From: an uncultured Hyphomicrobiales bacterium
Lineage (GTDB): Bacteria; Pseudomonadota; Alphaproteobacteria; Rhizobiales; Beijerinckiaceae
Reading direction: 5' to 3'
NCBI GenBank assembly: GCA_903903935.1
Contig: CAIVAX010000235.1
Coordinates: forward strand, 1 to 8,264
DNA: 8,264 nt
Shown: positions 1-6,278 of the stretch, in pieces
How positions within the stretch are numbered: the first letter of the stretch is position 1
Layout: every line of letters begins with the position of its first letter
Notes under the pieces: generated by a model
Databases searched by the model: none
What the model was told of the DNA's origin: nothing
The model's input: the letters and a program-made list of their open reading frames with translations, nothing else
Translations under genes and position numbers: made by a program

Positions 1-276
1 CGCCGCGTGATTGCCGCTTTCTCTGATGCCAGCGATCTCTTCTCTACACTGCCCAAAGACAGATTGATGCAAATCGCGCAAAGCGCCACGGGCAGCGATA
101 CCAAAGAGCTAGAAAATGCGCTTCCCTATGTCGATCCTCGTCTTGTGAAAGATTTCCGCGCCGGAGTTGATATTTATTGGCGCACTGAAATTGCGGCAAT
201 GAAAGAACGCGGCGAGGTTGTCGACAAGTTCAATCAAGCTGACATGTTCGACTTCAGCTTCACCCCTTCGCGCTAA
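1..276 (+). CDS. TauA/NMT1-like ABC substrate-binding protein, 3' end only
   Basis: This is the last 91 codons of a periplasmic solute-binding protein; the start lies upstream of the window. The frame is open from base 1. The GTG at 7 is an internal Val codon, not a start, because similarity to the next gene continues upstream of it. The C-terminus matches the complete downstream paralogue without doubt: both carry PKDR, VDPRLV, then DIYW followed by AAMKERGEV, and end in a (M/L)FDF motif. By hand alignment about 40% of this tail is identical. By family it should bind a small ligand in the periplasm and deliver it to an ABC permease, but the ligand-binding domains are outside the window. It ends 33 bp before the next gene, so the two form a tandem duplicated pair, probably in one operon. 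The family call rests on the paralogue. Confidence 0.85.
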   Translation, partial: RRVIAAFSDASDLFSTLPKDRLMQIAQSATGSDTKELENALPYVDPRLVKDFRAGVDIYWRTEIAAMKERGEVVDKFNQADMFDFSFTPSR

Positions 277-296
277 TCACAAATTTGAATGACCTC

Positions 297-302
297 AGGA
301 GA
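297..302 (+). promoter_or_regulatory. Ribosome binding site AGGAGA that fixes the start at 310
   Basis: AGGAGA lies 7 nt upstream of the ATG at 310. An earlier in-frame ATG at 289 would place this Shine-Dalgarno inside the coding sequence and has no purine-rich site of its own, so 310 is preferred. Confidence 0.75.
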
Positions 303-309
303 TTGTCCC

Positions 310-1311
310 ATGACTGTGACCACGAGTCTCAATCGCAGAATCCTTCTTGCCTCCGCAGCAGCTCTTGTCCTTGGCAGCAGCCCTTCACTGGCGCAAGACT
401 TAACCAAAGTGAAAATCGGCTGGCTGCGCTCAAGCCTGTCTTTAGTTCTGCATCCCATTGCTATGGAAGAGGGCTTTTATAAGAAGAATGGCATTGAGCT
501 CGTGACCAAAATCGTCAGATCAGGCGATGGCTCAATCGGCCCCCAATCGGTGATGCAAGGCGAATTAGATGTCTATATTGGCGTGATCAGTGATGTTGCA
601 AAGATCAATTCGGAAGCAAGTGAAAATAACATGCAGCCCCCCTTGGCTGTTGTCGCCCTTGGCTCACCCGGCGCAACCAATCTGGTGTTAAAAAACACTC
701 TGCCGTTCAACGGGCTTGATGACATTAAAGGTCTGCGCATCGGCGTGAGCTCTTTGGGCTCCGCCCATCTGGTCACTTTCCGGCAATATTTGGCTGAAAA
801 GGGAACAACCGTCGAAAAGCTTGGGCTGCGCTTGGTGGCAGTTGGCGGTGGCGAAATGCCGCCCGCTCTGCTCTCTGGTCAGATTGATGGCTTCCTTCAT
901 TCGCAACCTACACCAGCCATTGCCGTTGCAACCGGCCAAGCCAAGCTGGTTCTAGCACCCAGCCAAATGGGAGTGGCTGGCACATCTCCGAATGTCGGGA
1001 TTATCGTGTCTCGCAAATGGGCCAGCGCCAATAAGGCCATTCTCAGCAAAATCGTCACCGCTTTACGCGAGACAAGCGAGGCTTATCCCTCGATCCCGAA
1101 GGATCGCATTGTGAAAATCGCCGTCACACATTTGGGCGGTGAACCAGAACAAATTGCTGGATCCTATGATTCGGTTGATCCGCGTCTCGTGCCTGGACCA
1201 AAGGGAGCTGATATCTATTGGTCCGTAGAAATGGCTGCCATGAAGGAGCGCGGCGAAGTGGGCAAGAACTTTCAGCAAAAAGACCTGTTCGATTTCGGTC
1301 TCCTGCAATAA
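310..1311 (+). CDS. TauA/SsuA/NMT1-like ABC transporter substrate-binding protein
   Basis: This is a complete 333-residue periplasmic binding protein of the NMT1/THI5-like, TauA/SsuA type, a family that binds sulfonates, pyrimidine precursors, aromatic acids and similar small organics. An N-terminal signal is visible: N8-R9-R10 precedes a hydrophobic stretch (about 11-22) and a likely cut after SLA (28/29). The twin arginine hints at Tat export but is not diagnostic. The mature part opens with a KIGWLRSS strand, then the family's 'EEGFYKKNGIEL' helix-strand, a QGELDVYIG segment, and DDIKGLRIGV at the start of the second lobe. The tail has D301-I-Y-W and AAMKERGEV, shared with the truncated gene before it. 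The start at 310 has AGGAGA 7 nt upstream. The next gene begins 18 bp downstream. No permease for this family is in the window, so one may lie upstream. The ligand is unknown. Confidence 0.9.
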   Translation: MTVTTSLNRRILLASAAALVLGSSPSLAQDLTKVKIGWLRSSLSLVLHPIAMEEGFYKKNGIELVTKIVRSGDGSIGPQSVMQGELDVYIGVISDVAKINSEASENNMQPPLAVVALGSPGATNLVLKNTLPFNGLDDIKGLRIGVSSLGSAHLVTFRQYLAEKGTTVEKLGLRLVAVGGGEMPPALLSGQIDGFLHSQPTPAIAVATGQAKLVLAPSQMGVAGTSPNVGIIVSRKWASANKAILSKIVTALRETSEAYPSIPKDRIVKIAVTHLGGEPEQIAGSYDSVDPRLVPGPKGADIYWSVEMAAMKERGEVGKNFQQKDLFDFGLLQ

Positions 1312-1329
1312 TCTCCAAGGATCATTACG

Positions 1330-2712
1330 ATGAGCCAAACTGAGACGCGCCATCTGGCACGTTTCGCGGCCACGACTACAGCCGAGCAAATTCCCAACTC
1401 GGCGCTAATGGCCGCTCAAATGAGTCTTGCCGATGCGATTGCAGTTATGTTGGCTGCCAGTCGGCTTGGAGAGGGCTGTCAGGCCTGTGCCGATATAGCG
1501 CTCATCTCTGGTGCTGGGCCCTGCGTGCTGATCGGCCATCAAGAGCGTGTCTCTGCTCCCATGGCCGCTTTTGCCAATGGCGCAATGGCCCATGCAATGG
1601 ATTTTGAAGATACGCATGACCATGCGATTGCCCATCCTCACGCCGCAGCCATCCCTGCCGCATTGGCCATCAGCGATGTGCGCGGCAATGTCTCTGGCGA
1701 TGAATTGCTCGCCGCCATCAGCATATCTGCCGATCTTGTCTGTCGCATTGCCGCTTGCTTTGAGGTGAACCCAGACGATTTTGGCTGGCATACAACACCC
1801 TGGCTGGGCGTCTTTGGTGCTGCGACGGCTGCGGGGCGATTGTTACATCTCGACACAGATCAAATGCTCGATGCCTGGTCTCATGCCATGAGCCAGATGT
1901 CCTCATTCGGCGAGCTTAAAAACTCACCCACATCTCACATCCGCGCTATTCGGGATGCCTTTGCTGCCAAGGCCGGAGTAATGGGAGCGCTAATGGCGCA
2001 ACGTGGCATCAAAGGATATAGCGAACCTCTGCAGGGCGGCGCTGGTTTCTTTGCGGCGATTACGCGCAATCACATTGCCCCCGAGCGATTAATCGAAGGG
2101 CTTGGCGAGCGTTTCATGGGCGCGGAAGTCAGTTTTAAACCTTGGCCAAGTTGCCGTGGCACACATGCCTATATTGATGCAGCCCTGCGCCTATCTGGAC
2201 GCATTAAGATTGATCCGGCGCAAGTGACGCATATTGAAGTGGTGATCAATCAAAAGAATAAAATGCTCTGCGAGCCGCGCGCTCTCAAAATCAAACCTGA
2301 TACAGCGATCAACGCCAAATTTAGTATCCCCTTCACCACAGCCTCCGCTTTGAGTCATGGCCACATCGGGCTCGACTCCTTCACGCCAGAGGCGCTAGGT
2401 GAGGAAAGGACTCTCAAACTCTCCCAGAAAGTTCACTATAGATTGGATGAAACAATTCCTCTGCGTGACGTCACACGTGGACGCCTCACCCTTCATTTAG
2501 GCGACCAAATCTATGAAGAGCAGATCATACATGCGCTGGGCCACCCTCTTACTCCCCTGACCCAAGAGACATTTCGATCCAAATTTGACGATTGCCTTGC
2601 TCATGCAGGGCTGCTTTGGGACAAACCACAATGTGAGCGGCTCTGGACTGGCCTATGGGGTATAAGGTCCAGTCCTGATGTGCGAGAGCTGACGCACCTA
2701 TTGCAGGGCTGA
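1330..2712 (+). CDS. MmgE/PrpD family protein
   Basis: This 460-residue cytoplasmic enzyme belongs to the MmgE/PrpD family, which includes 2-methylcitrate dehydratase, cis-aconitate decarboxylase and iminodisuccinate epimerase. Its length is normal for the family. Family landmarks in order are: a helical N-terminal half with D91-F-E-D-T-H96 and the H102-P-H pair; the W153-H-T-T segment; K270-P-W-P-S-C275 with GTHAYIDA after it, the family's 'K.(Y/W)PSC...H..ID' signature; AKFSIPF (329-335), corresponding to the 'K.S.P(Y/F)' motif; and a C-terminal GHPLTPL (404-410) followed by a KFDDCL segment. The ATG at 1330 has AAGGA 8 nt upstream and follows the binding-protein gene by only 18 bp, so co-transcription is likely. 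The neighbour suggests an imported carboxylate as substrate. MmgE/PrpD reactions are too varied to choose between dehydration, decarboxylation and epimerization from sequence alone, so I do not name it PrpD. Confidence 0.92.
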   Translation: MSQTETRHLARFAATTTAEQIPNSALMAAQMSLADAIAVMLAASRLGEGCQACADIALISGAGPCVLIGHQERVSAPMAAFANGAMAHAMDFEDTHDHAIAHPHAAAIPAALAISDVRGNVSGDELLAAISISADLVCRIAACFEVNPDDFGWHTTPWLGVFGAATAAGRLLHLDTDQMLDAWSHAMSQMSSFGELKNSPTSHIRAIRDAFAAKAGVMGALMAQRGIKGYSEPLQGGAGFFAAITRNHIAPERLIEGLGERFMGAEVSFKPWPSCRGTHAYIDAALRLSGRIKIDPAQVTHIEVVINQKNKMLCEPRALKIKPDTAINAKFSIPFTTASALSHGHIGLDSFTPEALGEERTLKLSQKVHYRLDETIPLRDVTRGRLTLHLGDQIYEEQIIHALGHPLTPLTQETFRSKFDDCLAHAGLLWDKPQCERLWTGLWGIRSSPDVRELTHLLQG

Positions 2713-2760
2713 GTTCAAACTTTCACCCTCTCTGCTTTTGAAGCCAATTGTGCAGAGCGC

Positions 2761-2774
2761 TTTCAATATTGAAA
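2761..2774. repeat. Perfect 14-bp palindrome, possible operator
   Basis: TTTCAATATTGAAA reads the same on both strands. Its centre is about 86 nt upstream of the transcription start expected from the candidate promoter, a position often used by activators. A role as a binding site is an inference. An AT-rich palindrome of this length can also arise by chance. Confidence 0.4.
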
Positions 2775-2818
2775 AGAGTCGTCATCTTAGGGAAGAGAGC
2801 TTACTTTCTCGGCTGACT

Positions 2819-2847
2819 TTTACTTTGTGACAAAAATCTACTAGAAT
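2819..2847 (+). promoter_or_regulatory. Candidate sigma70-type promoter for the downstream transport block
   Basis: TTTACT (2819-2824, 4 of 6 to the -35 consensus) and TAGAAT (2842-2847, 5 of 6 to the -10) are separated by 17 bp. Transcription would start near 2854, leaving a leader of about 30 nt that contains the AGGAGG site. It lies in the only long intergenic gap, where a second promoter would be expected. Confidence 0.4.
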
Positions 2848-2870
2848 AGATTGGATGATAAAACCCTATG

Positions 2871-2876
2871 AGGAGG
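2871..2876 (+). promoter_or_regulatory. Strong Shine-Dalgarno AGGAGG that fixes the start at 2886
   Basis: A perfect AGGAGG sits 9 nt before the ATG at 2886. The earlier in-frame ATG at 2868 directly abuts this motif, would place it inside the gene and adds six residues before a good signal peptide, so 2886 is preferred. Confidence 0.75.
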
Positions 2877-2885
2877 ATAGGCCAG

Positions 2886-3965
2886 ATGAGAGCATTGCGT
2901 CTTGCTTTTGCTGTGGGAGCTGTTTCAGCCAGCGCGCTGGTTCTGTCTGCTATGACCGCTCTCGCCCTGACCAATGAGGAGATTGCTCGGCTGTCAGGTC
3001 CTGATCGGCAGAAAATTCTGGAGGAAGGCGCCCGCAAAGAGGGAGAGCTTTTATGGGTTGGCAGCTTTAATGAAGAAAATGCCAAACCCATTCTGCAAGG
3101 ATTTGCTGCCCGCTACCCCTATATCAAGGTCAATCGCGTGCGCACTGACAGCACCAAAGCCCTGCAACGTGTGTTGGCCGAATTAAGAGCTCGCCAAGCG
3201 CGCACAGATCTCATCACCTCCAATGCCGTTGTGGAACTCAAAGAGGCCGGCGCGGTCCTCTCGTTTCGCTCGCCTGTCTTAGATCAATTTGCACCAGAGG
3301 ACCGCGACCCTGATGGATTTTCAGCACCGCTCTATTTCGTCAATTATGGTCTGGCGGCCTATAATACAAATCAGGTGAGCAAAGCTGATGCGCCCAAATC
3401 CTATGAGGATCTGCTTGATCCCAAATGGCGCAGTCAGATGACCTTTGCCAGCAGCGCCAGCGGCGCTCTATTCTTTGTCAGCTTTTTGCGCATGAGTTGG
3501 GGCGATGACAAGGCGAGGGCATATCTGGAAAAGCTGTCGCAACAAAAGATCATTGGCCGCACGGAAAGTGCGCGAACAGTTTTGGGCATGGTCGCATCTG
3601 GCGAGCATAAGATCATGATCAATCCTTTTCTCACCCATGTGGGCGAGCTCGCACGCAAAGGCGCGCCGCTGGAAGTGCTCATGGCCAATCCAACACCCGT
3701 GAGCAGCACGCCGGTTCTGATGGCAAAATCAGCGCCGCATCCCCACGCCACACTCTTGCTGATCGATTATCTGCTCGATAAGGAAGCCCAAGGCATGTTG
3801 CGCGATGCTGGATATTTTCCGGCCAATCCCAATGTCGAGCCCTCACCCGAGCTCAAGCCCTATTCCCCCAAGGAAAGAGGTCTGAATAAATATATCGTCG
3901 ATGATAGCAAACTTGGACTGATGATGAGCGATACGGCAACGCTCTTTCAAAAATTGTTCGAATAG
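2886..3965 (+). CDS. FbpA-like (family 1 / SBP_bac_6) ABC substrate-binding protein, copy 1
   Basis: This is a 359-residue periplasmic binding protein of the extracellular solute-binding family 1 type, the group that includes ferric-ion, thiamine, polyamine and phosphonate binders. The Sec signal is clear: R2/R5 precede a hydrophobic core, with a probable cut after ALA (27/28). Typical features follow: EEGARKEGEL, WVGSF opening the first lobe, YPYIKVNRVR, an LAAYNT hinge strand, the SYEDLLDPKW segment, SGEHKIMI (238-245), KGAP, APHP and the late LLDKEAQ...AGYFP motif. Where FbpA has its iron-binding Tyr pair (N-N-Y-Y), this protein has N246-P-F-L249, and the FbpA His at the first-strand turn is replaced by the F61-N62 region. 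Iron is therefore an unlikely ligand. The gene is followed closely by a near-collinear paralogue. Export and ABC-importer role are confident; the ligand is unknown. Confidence 0.9.
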   Translation: MRALRLAFAVGAVSASALVLSAMTALALTNEEIARLSGPDRQKILEEGARKEGELLWVGSFNEENAKPILQGFAARYPYIKVNRVRTDSTKALQRVLAELRARQARTDLITSNAVVELKEAGAVLSFRSPVLDQFAPEDRDPDGFSAPLYFVNYGLAAYNTNQVSKADAPKSYEDLLDPKWRSQMTFASSASGALFFVSFLRMSWGDDKARAYLEKLSQQKIIGRTESARTVLGMVASGEHKIMINPFLTHVGELARKGAPLEVLMANPTPVSSTPVLMAKSAPHPHATLLLIDYLLDKEAQGMLRDAGYFPANPNVEPSPELKPYSPKERGLNKYIVDDSKLGLMMSDTATLFQKLFE

Positions 3966-4011
3966 GCTCAATTCTCGTCGCTGTTAAAAAATGATGATCA
4001 TGGTGGTACAT

Positions 4012-5076
4012 ATGCGCAAGTGGATCTTGTCTATAACAGCCCTTCTTATGGGCTTTTCTCCCCTCTCTGCAGCCGATCTCACCATCGAGCAGATTGCCAA
4101 ATTGACCGGACCGGATCGACAAAAGATTCTAGAAGAAGGCGCCAAGAAAGAGGGCGAATTACTCTGGGTAGGCAGCTTTAATGAAGACAATGCCAAACCC
4201 ATGCTCGATTTGTTTGTGCAACGCTACCCCTTCATCAAGGTCAATCGCGTGCGCACCGATAGCACAAAGGCTCTGCAGCGCGTGCTGGCAGAATTTAGAG
4301 CTAAAAGCAGCAAGACTGATCTCATCACTTCGAGTGCGGTCGTTGATTTAAAGAAGGCTGGTGCAATTCAAGCTTTTAAATCTCCGACACTCGATGCCTA
4401 TCCCGCCGAGGATTATGATCCGGACGGTTATTGGGCGCCCTTCGTCTTTTATTATTTTGGTCTTGCCGCCTATAACACAGATCAGGTCAAAGCGGCCATG
4501 GCGCCCAAAACCTATGAGGATCTGCTCAATCCGCAATGGAAGAGCCATATTGTTGTGAATGCCGGTTCGAGCGGAATGCCCTTCTTCATTACCTTTTTGA
4601 GAATGCAATGGGGCGATGCCAAAGCGATCAGTTACCTAGAGAAGCTGTCTGCGCAAAAAGTCATTGGCCGCACCGAAAGCTCGCGCACGGTCTTTGGTAT
4701 GATGATCTCGGGTGAACACAAGATTATGATCCATCCTTTCCTCTCGCATGTTGGCGAAGCTGCGCGCAAAGGGGCCCCCGTCGATGTGACAATGGTTAAT
4801 CCCGTGCCTTATACAGCGAGCCCTTTGATGCTCAACAAGCTTGCGCCTCATCCTTATGCGTCCATGCTTTTGATTGATTTTCTGCTGGATAAGGATGCTC
4901 AGTCCATCTTGCGCGATGCGGGTTATTTCCCCACCCATCCCGATGTCACGCCGGCTGAAGCAATTGCGCCTTATGTTCCAAAGACACATGGCTTGAAGAA
5001 GTTTCTTGTCGATGAAACAGAGATGGCCAATATGATGCCTGAAACGATGGCTATCTACCAACGTCTGTTTGAATAG
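4012..5076 (+). CDS. FbpA-like (family 1 / SBP_bac_6) ABC substrate-binding protein, copy 2
   Basis: This 354-residue paralogue aligns without gaps over about 332 residues to the preceding gene, with about 64% identity by my hand count (213 positions). Differences concentrate in the signal peptide, the linker after LKKAGAI and the C-terminal tail. A signal peptide runs from K3 to a likely cut after LSA (20/21). The FbpA tyrosine pair is again missing: the matching site is H241-P-F-L244. In-frame ATGs also occur at 3991, 3994 and 4000. I chose 4012 because it gives a compact signal peptide aligned with copy 1 and has GGTGG (4002-4006) 5 nt upstream, but the ribosome site is weak and the start is uncertain. 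The gene lies 46 bp after copy 1 with no terminator between. Two binding proteins probably feed one permease with related but different ligands. Confidence 0.88.
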   Translation: MRKWILSITALLMGFSPLSAADLTIEQIAKLTGPDRQKILEEGAKKEGELLWVGSFNEDNAKPMLDLFVQRYPFIKVNRVRTDSTKALQRVLAEFRAKSSKTDLITSSAVVDLKKAGAIQAFKSPTLDAYPAEDYDPDGYWAPFVFYYFGLAAYNTDQVKAAMAPKTYEDLLNPQWKSHIVVNAGSSGMPFFITFLRMQWGDAKAISYLEKLSAQKVIGRTESSRTVFGMMISGEHKIMIHPFLSHVGEAARKGAPVDVTMVNPVPYTASPLMLNKLAPHPYASMLLIDFLLDKDAQSILRDAGYFPTHPDVTPAEAIAPYVPKTHGLKKFLVDETEMANMMPETMAIYQRLFE

Positions 5077-5134
5077 TCACAACCCATAAACCTGAAGATC
5101 ACAATCTCAAGAGTCGGTTAAAAGTGGAGCTTGC

Positions 5135-6244
5135 ATGTCTGACATCATTGATCGCGTAGAAGTCTTTTGCCTGAATATTCCCTATACCAGCGAAGTTCGA
5201 TATGCCAGCACCAGCGATACGATGGGCGCATTTGTTATCCTGCGGCTGACGACCAAAGACGGCGCAGTGGGTATAGCTGAATGCTGCTCACGTGCTGAAC
5301 AGTCGAATGGGGATGACATCCACACCGTCGCCTATCAGATCGAAACTCATTTCAAGCATCGGATCATGGGAATGGATCCTCTGAGTCACGATGCCATTCT
5401 TCATAAGATTGCGAAAATCAAAAAATGCCGCGCAGCAAAGGCCTTGATTGATAATGCGCTCTGGGATCTGAAAGGAAAATTATTACAGCAACCGGTCTGG
5501 CGCCTGTTGGGTGGCAGCACCCCTAAGCCTGTTCCCATCAGCGCGATAGTCTTTGGCTATACCTCCGTGATGGAAATGGCCAAAGACGCGGCAAAGGCCG
5601 TCGCTGATCAAGGCATGCTAGGATTCAAAATCAAGACCTGGAAACGGTCGATGGAAGACGTCGATGTCGTGCGAGAAATCCGCAAGGCTGTTGGCGATGA
5701 CATCTTTCTCTATGCCGATGCCAATCGCGTTTATACTGAGGGCGAGGCGCGACGCGTCTTCCCGCATTTTGCCGATTATGACATCAAAATGATCGAGGAT
5801 CCTTGCAAATTTGTATCCATCACAGACATGACCCGTCTGGCCAATGAATTACCTATTCCCATTCTGGCCGATGGCTGGTTTGAAACGGCAACAGATGTTT
5901 ATAATATGGCCCGAATAAATGTCATCGGCGCTGTCAGCGTCAAGATCAATAAGACCGGCATGACGCAAGCTCTTCAGCTGATTAATTTCTGCGATATGGC
6001 GGGCCTGCAAGTGGTGATTGGCACCAATACGGAATCGCGCGTTGGCACATTGCCGATGATTCATGTTTGGTCAGCTTTCAAGAACCTGCAATCCATTCCC
6101 TCAGAAACAGGATTCTATCGTCATCTTGCCGACGATGTGTTTGACGGCGAGTTGAAATATGACAGAGGCCACGTCCATGTTCCTGACGCGCATGGGTTTG
6201 GCGCGAAATTGGATGAGACAAAGCTCAAGAAATATACGGTCTGA
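5135..6244 (+). CDS. Enolase-superfamily enzyme, MLE-subgroup (muconate lactonizing enzyme-like)
   Basis: This 369-residue mandelate racemase/muconate lactonizing enzyme family protein has an N-terminal capping domain (about 1-130) and a modified TIM barrel. Visible active-site set: K165-x-K167 on strand 2, metal ligands D195 (DAN), E221 (IEDP) and D246 (LADG), K270 on strand 6, E300 (NTES) and E324. The spacing D195-E221-D246-K270-E324 matches what I recall for Pseudomonas putida MLE (D198, E224, D249, K273, E327). This places it among Lys/Lys MLE-type enzymes (cycloisomerase, racemase/epimerase, o-succinylbenzoate synthase-like) rather than Lys/His mandelate racemases. It should abstract a proton alpha to a carboxylate in a Mg2+-dependent reaction. 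Oddly, the usual Asp-Glu after strand 5 is D246-Gly-Trp. The ATG has GGAG 5 nt upstream. The gene lies between binding proteins and permease, so the substrate is probably the imported ligand. Confidence 0.9.
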   Translation: MSDIIDRVEVFCLNIPYTSEVRYASTSDTMGAFVILRLTTKDGAVGIAECCSRAEQSNGDDIHTVAYQIETHFKHRIMGMDPLSHDAILHKIAKIKKCRAAKALIDNALWDLKGKLLQQPVWRLLGGSTPKPVPISAIVFGYTSVMEMAKDAAKAVADQGMLGFKIKTWKRSMEDVDVVREIRKAVGDDIFLYADANRVYTEGEARRVFPHFADYDIKMIEDPCKFVSITDMTRLANELPIPILADGWFETATDVYNMARINVIGAVSVKINKTGMTQALQLINFCDMAGLQVVIGTNTESRVGTLPMIHVWSAFKNLQSIPSETGFYRHLADDVFDGELKYDRGHVHVPDAHGFGAKLDETKLKKYTV

Positions 6245-6269
6245 TATAAAGTTTTGATCCTTGGCATCC

Positions 6270-6273
6270 GAGG
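6270..6273 (+). promoter_or_regulatory. Weak Shine-Dalgarno GAGG favouring the GTG start at 6279
   Basis: GAGG lies 5 nt before an in-frame GTG at 6279. The longer TTG alternative at 6261 has no purine-rich site in front of it. No ATG is available before the first membrane segment. Confidence 0.4.
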
Positions 6274-6278
6274 CAGAT

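Larger units (their letters stand above)
2713..2885 (+). promoter_or_regulatory. Intergenic control region between the two gene blocks
   Basis: This is the longest gap between recognisable genes (173 bp). It holds a perfect palindrome at 2761-2774, TTCAA/TTGAA half-sites upstream of it, a candidate promoter at 2819-2847 and a strong AGGAGG site at 2871. A CTCTGC (2730-2735) / GCAGAG (2752-2757) inverted repeat has a 16-nt loop and no T-run, so it is not convincing as a terminator. I see no small gene here. Confidence 0.5.

Noticed and set aside
7..9. GTG at position 7 as the start of the first gene
   Set aside because: The frame is open to base 1 and similarity to the paralogue continues upstream of the GTG, so the gene is cut by the window edge.
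2730..2757. CTCTGC/GCAGAG inverted repeat after the MmgE/PrpD gene as a terminator
   Set aside because: A six-base stem with a 16-nt loop and no following T-run is too weak.
2801..4202. Two - strand open frames (2801-3091 and 3984-4202) that resemble each other
   Set aside because: Their similarity only mirrors the two paralogous binding-protein genes on the + strand. It is not evidence of a conserved antisense gene.
4636..5061. A 141-codon open frame on the - strand
   Set aside because: It lies fully inside the second FbpA-like binding-protein gene, has no recognisable domain, and the + strand protein is strongly supported by its paralogue.
2886..5076. Naming the transporter a ferric iron importer (FbpA/FbpB)
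   Set aside because: Overall fold similarity fits, but the tyrosine pair and histidine that bind iron in FbpA are missing in both copies.
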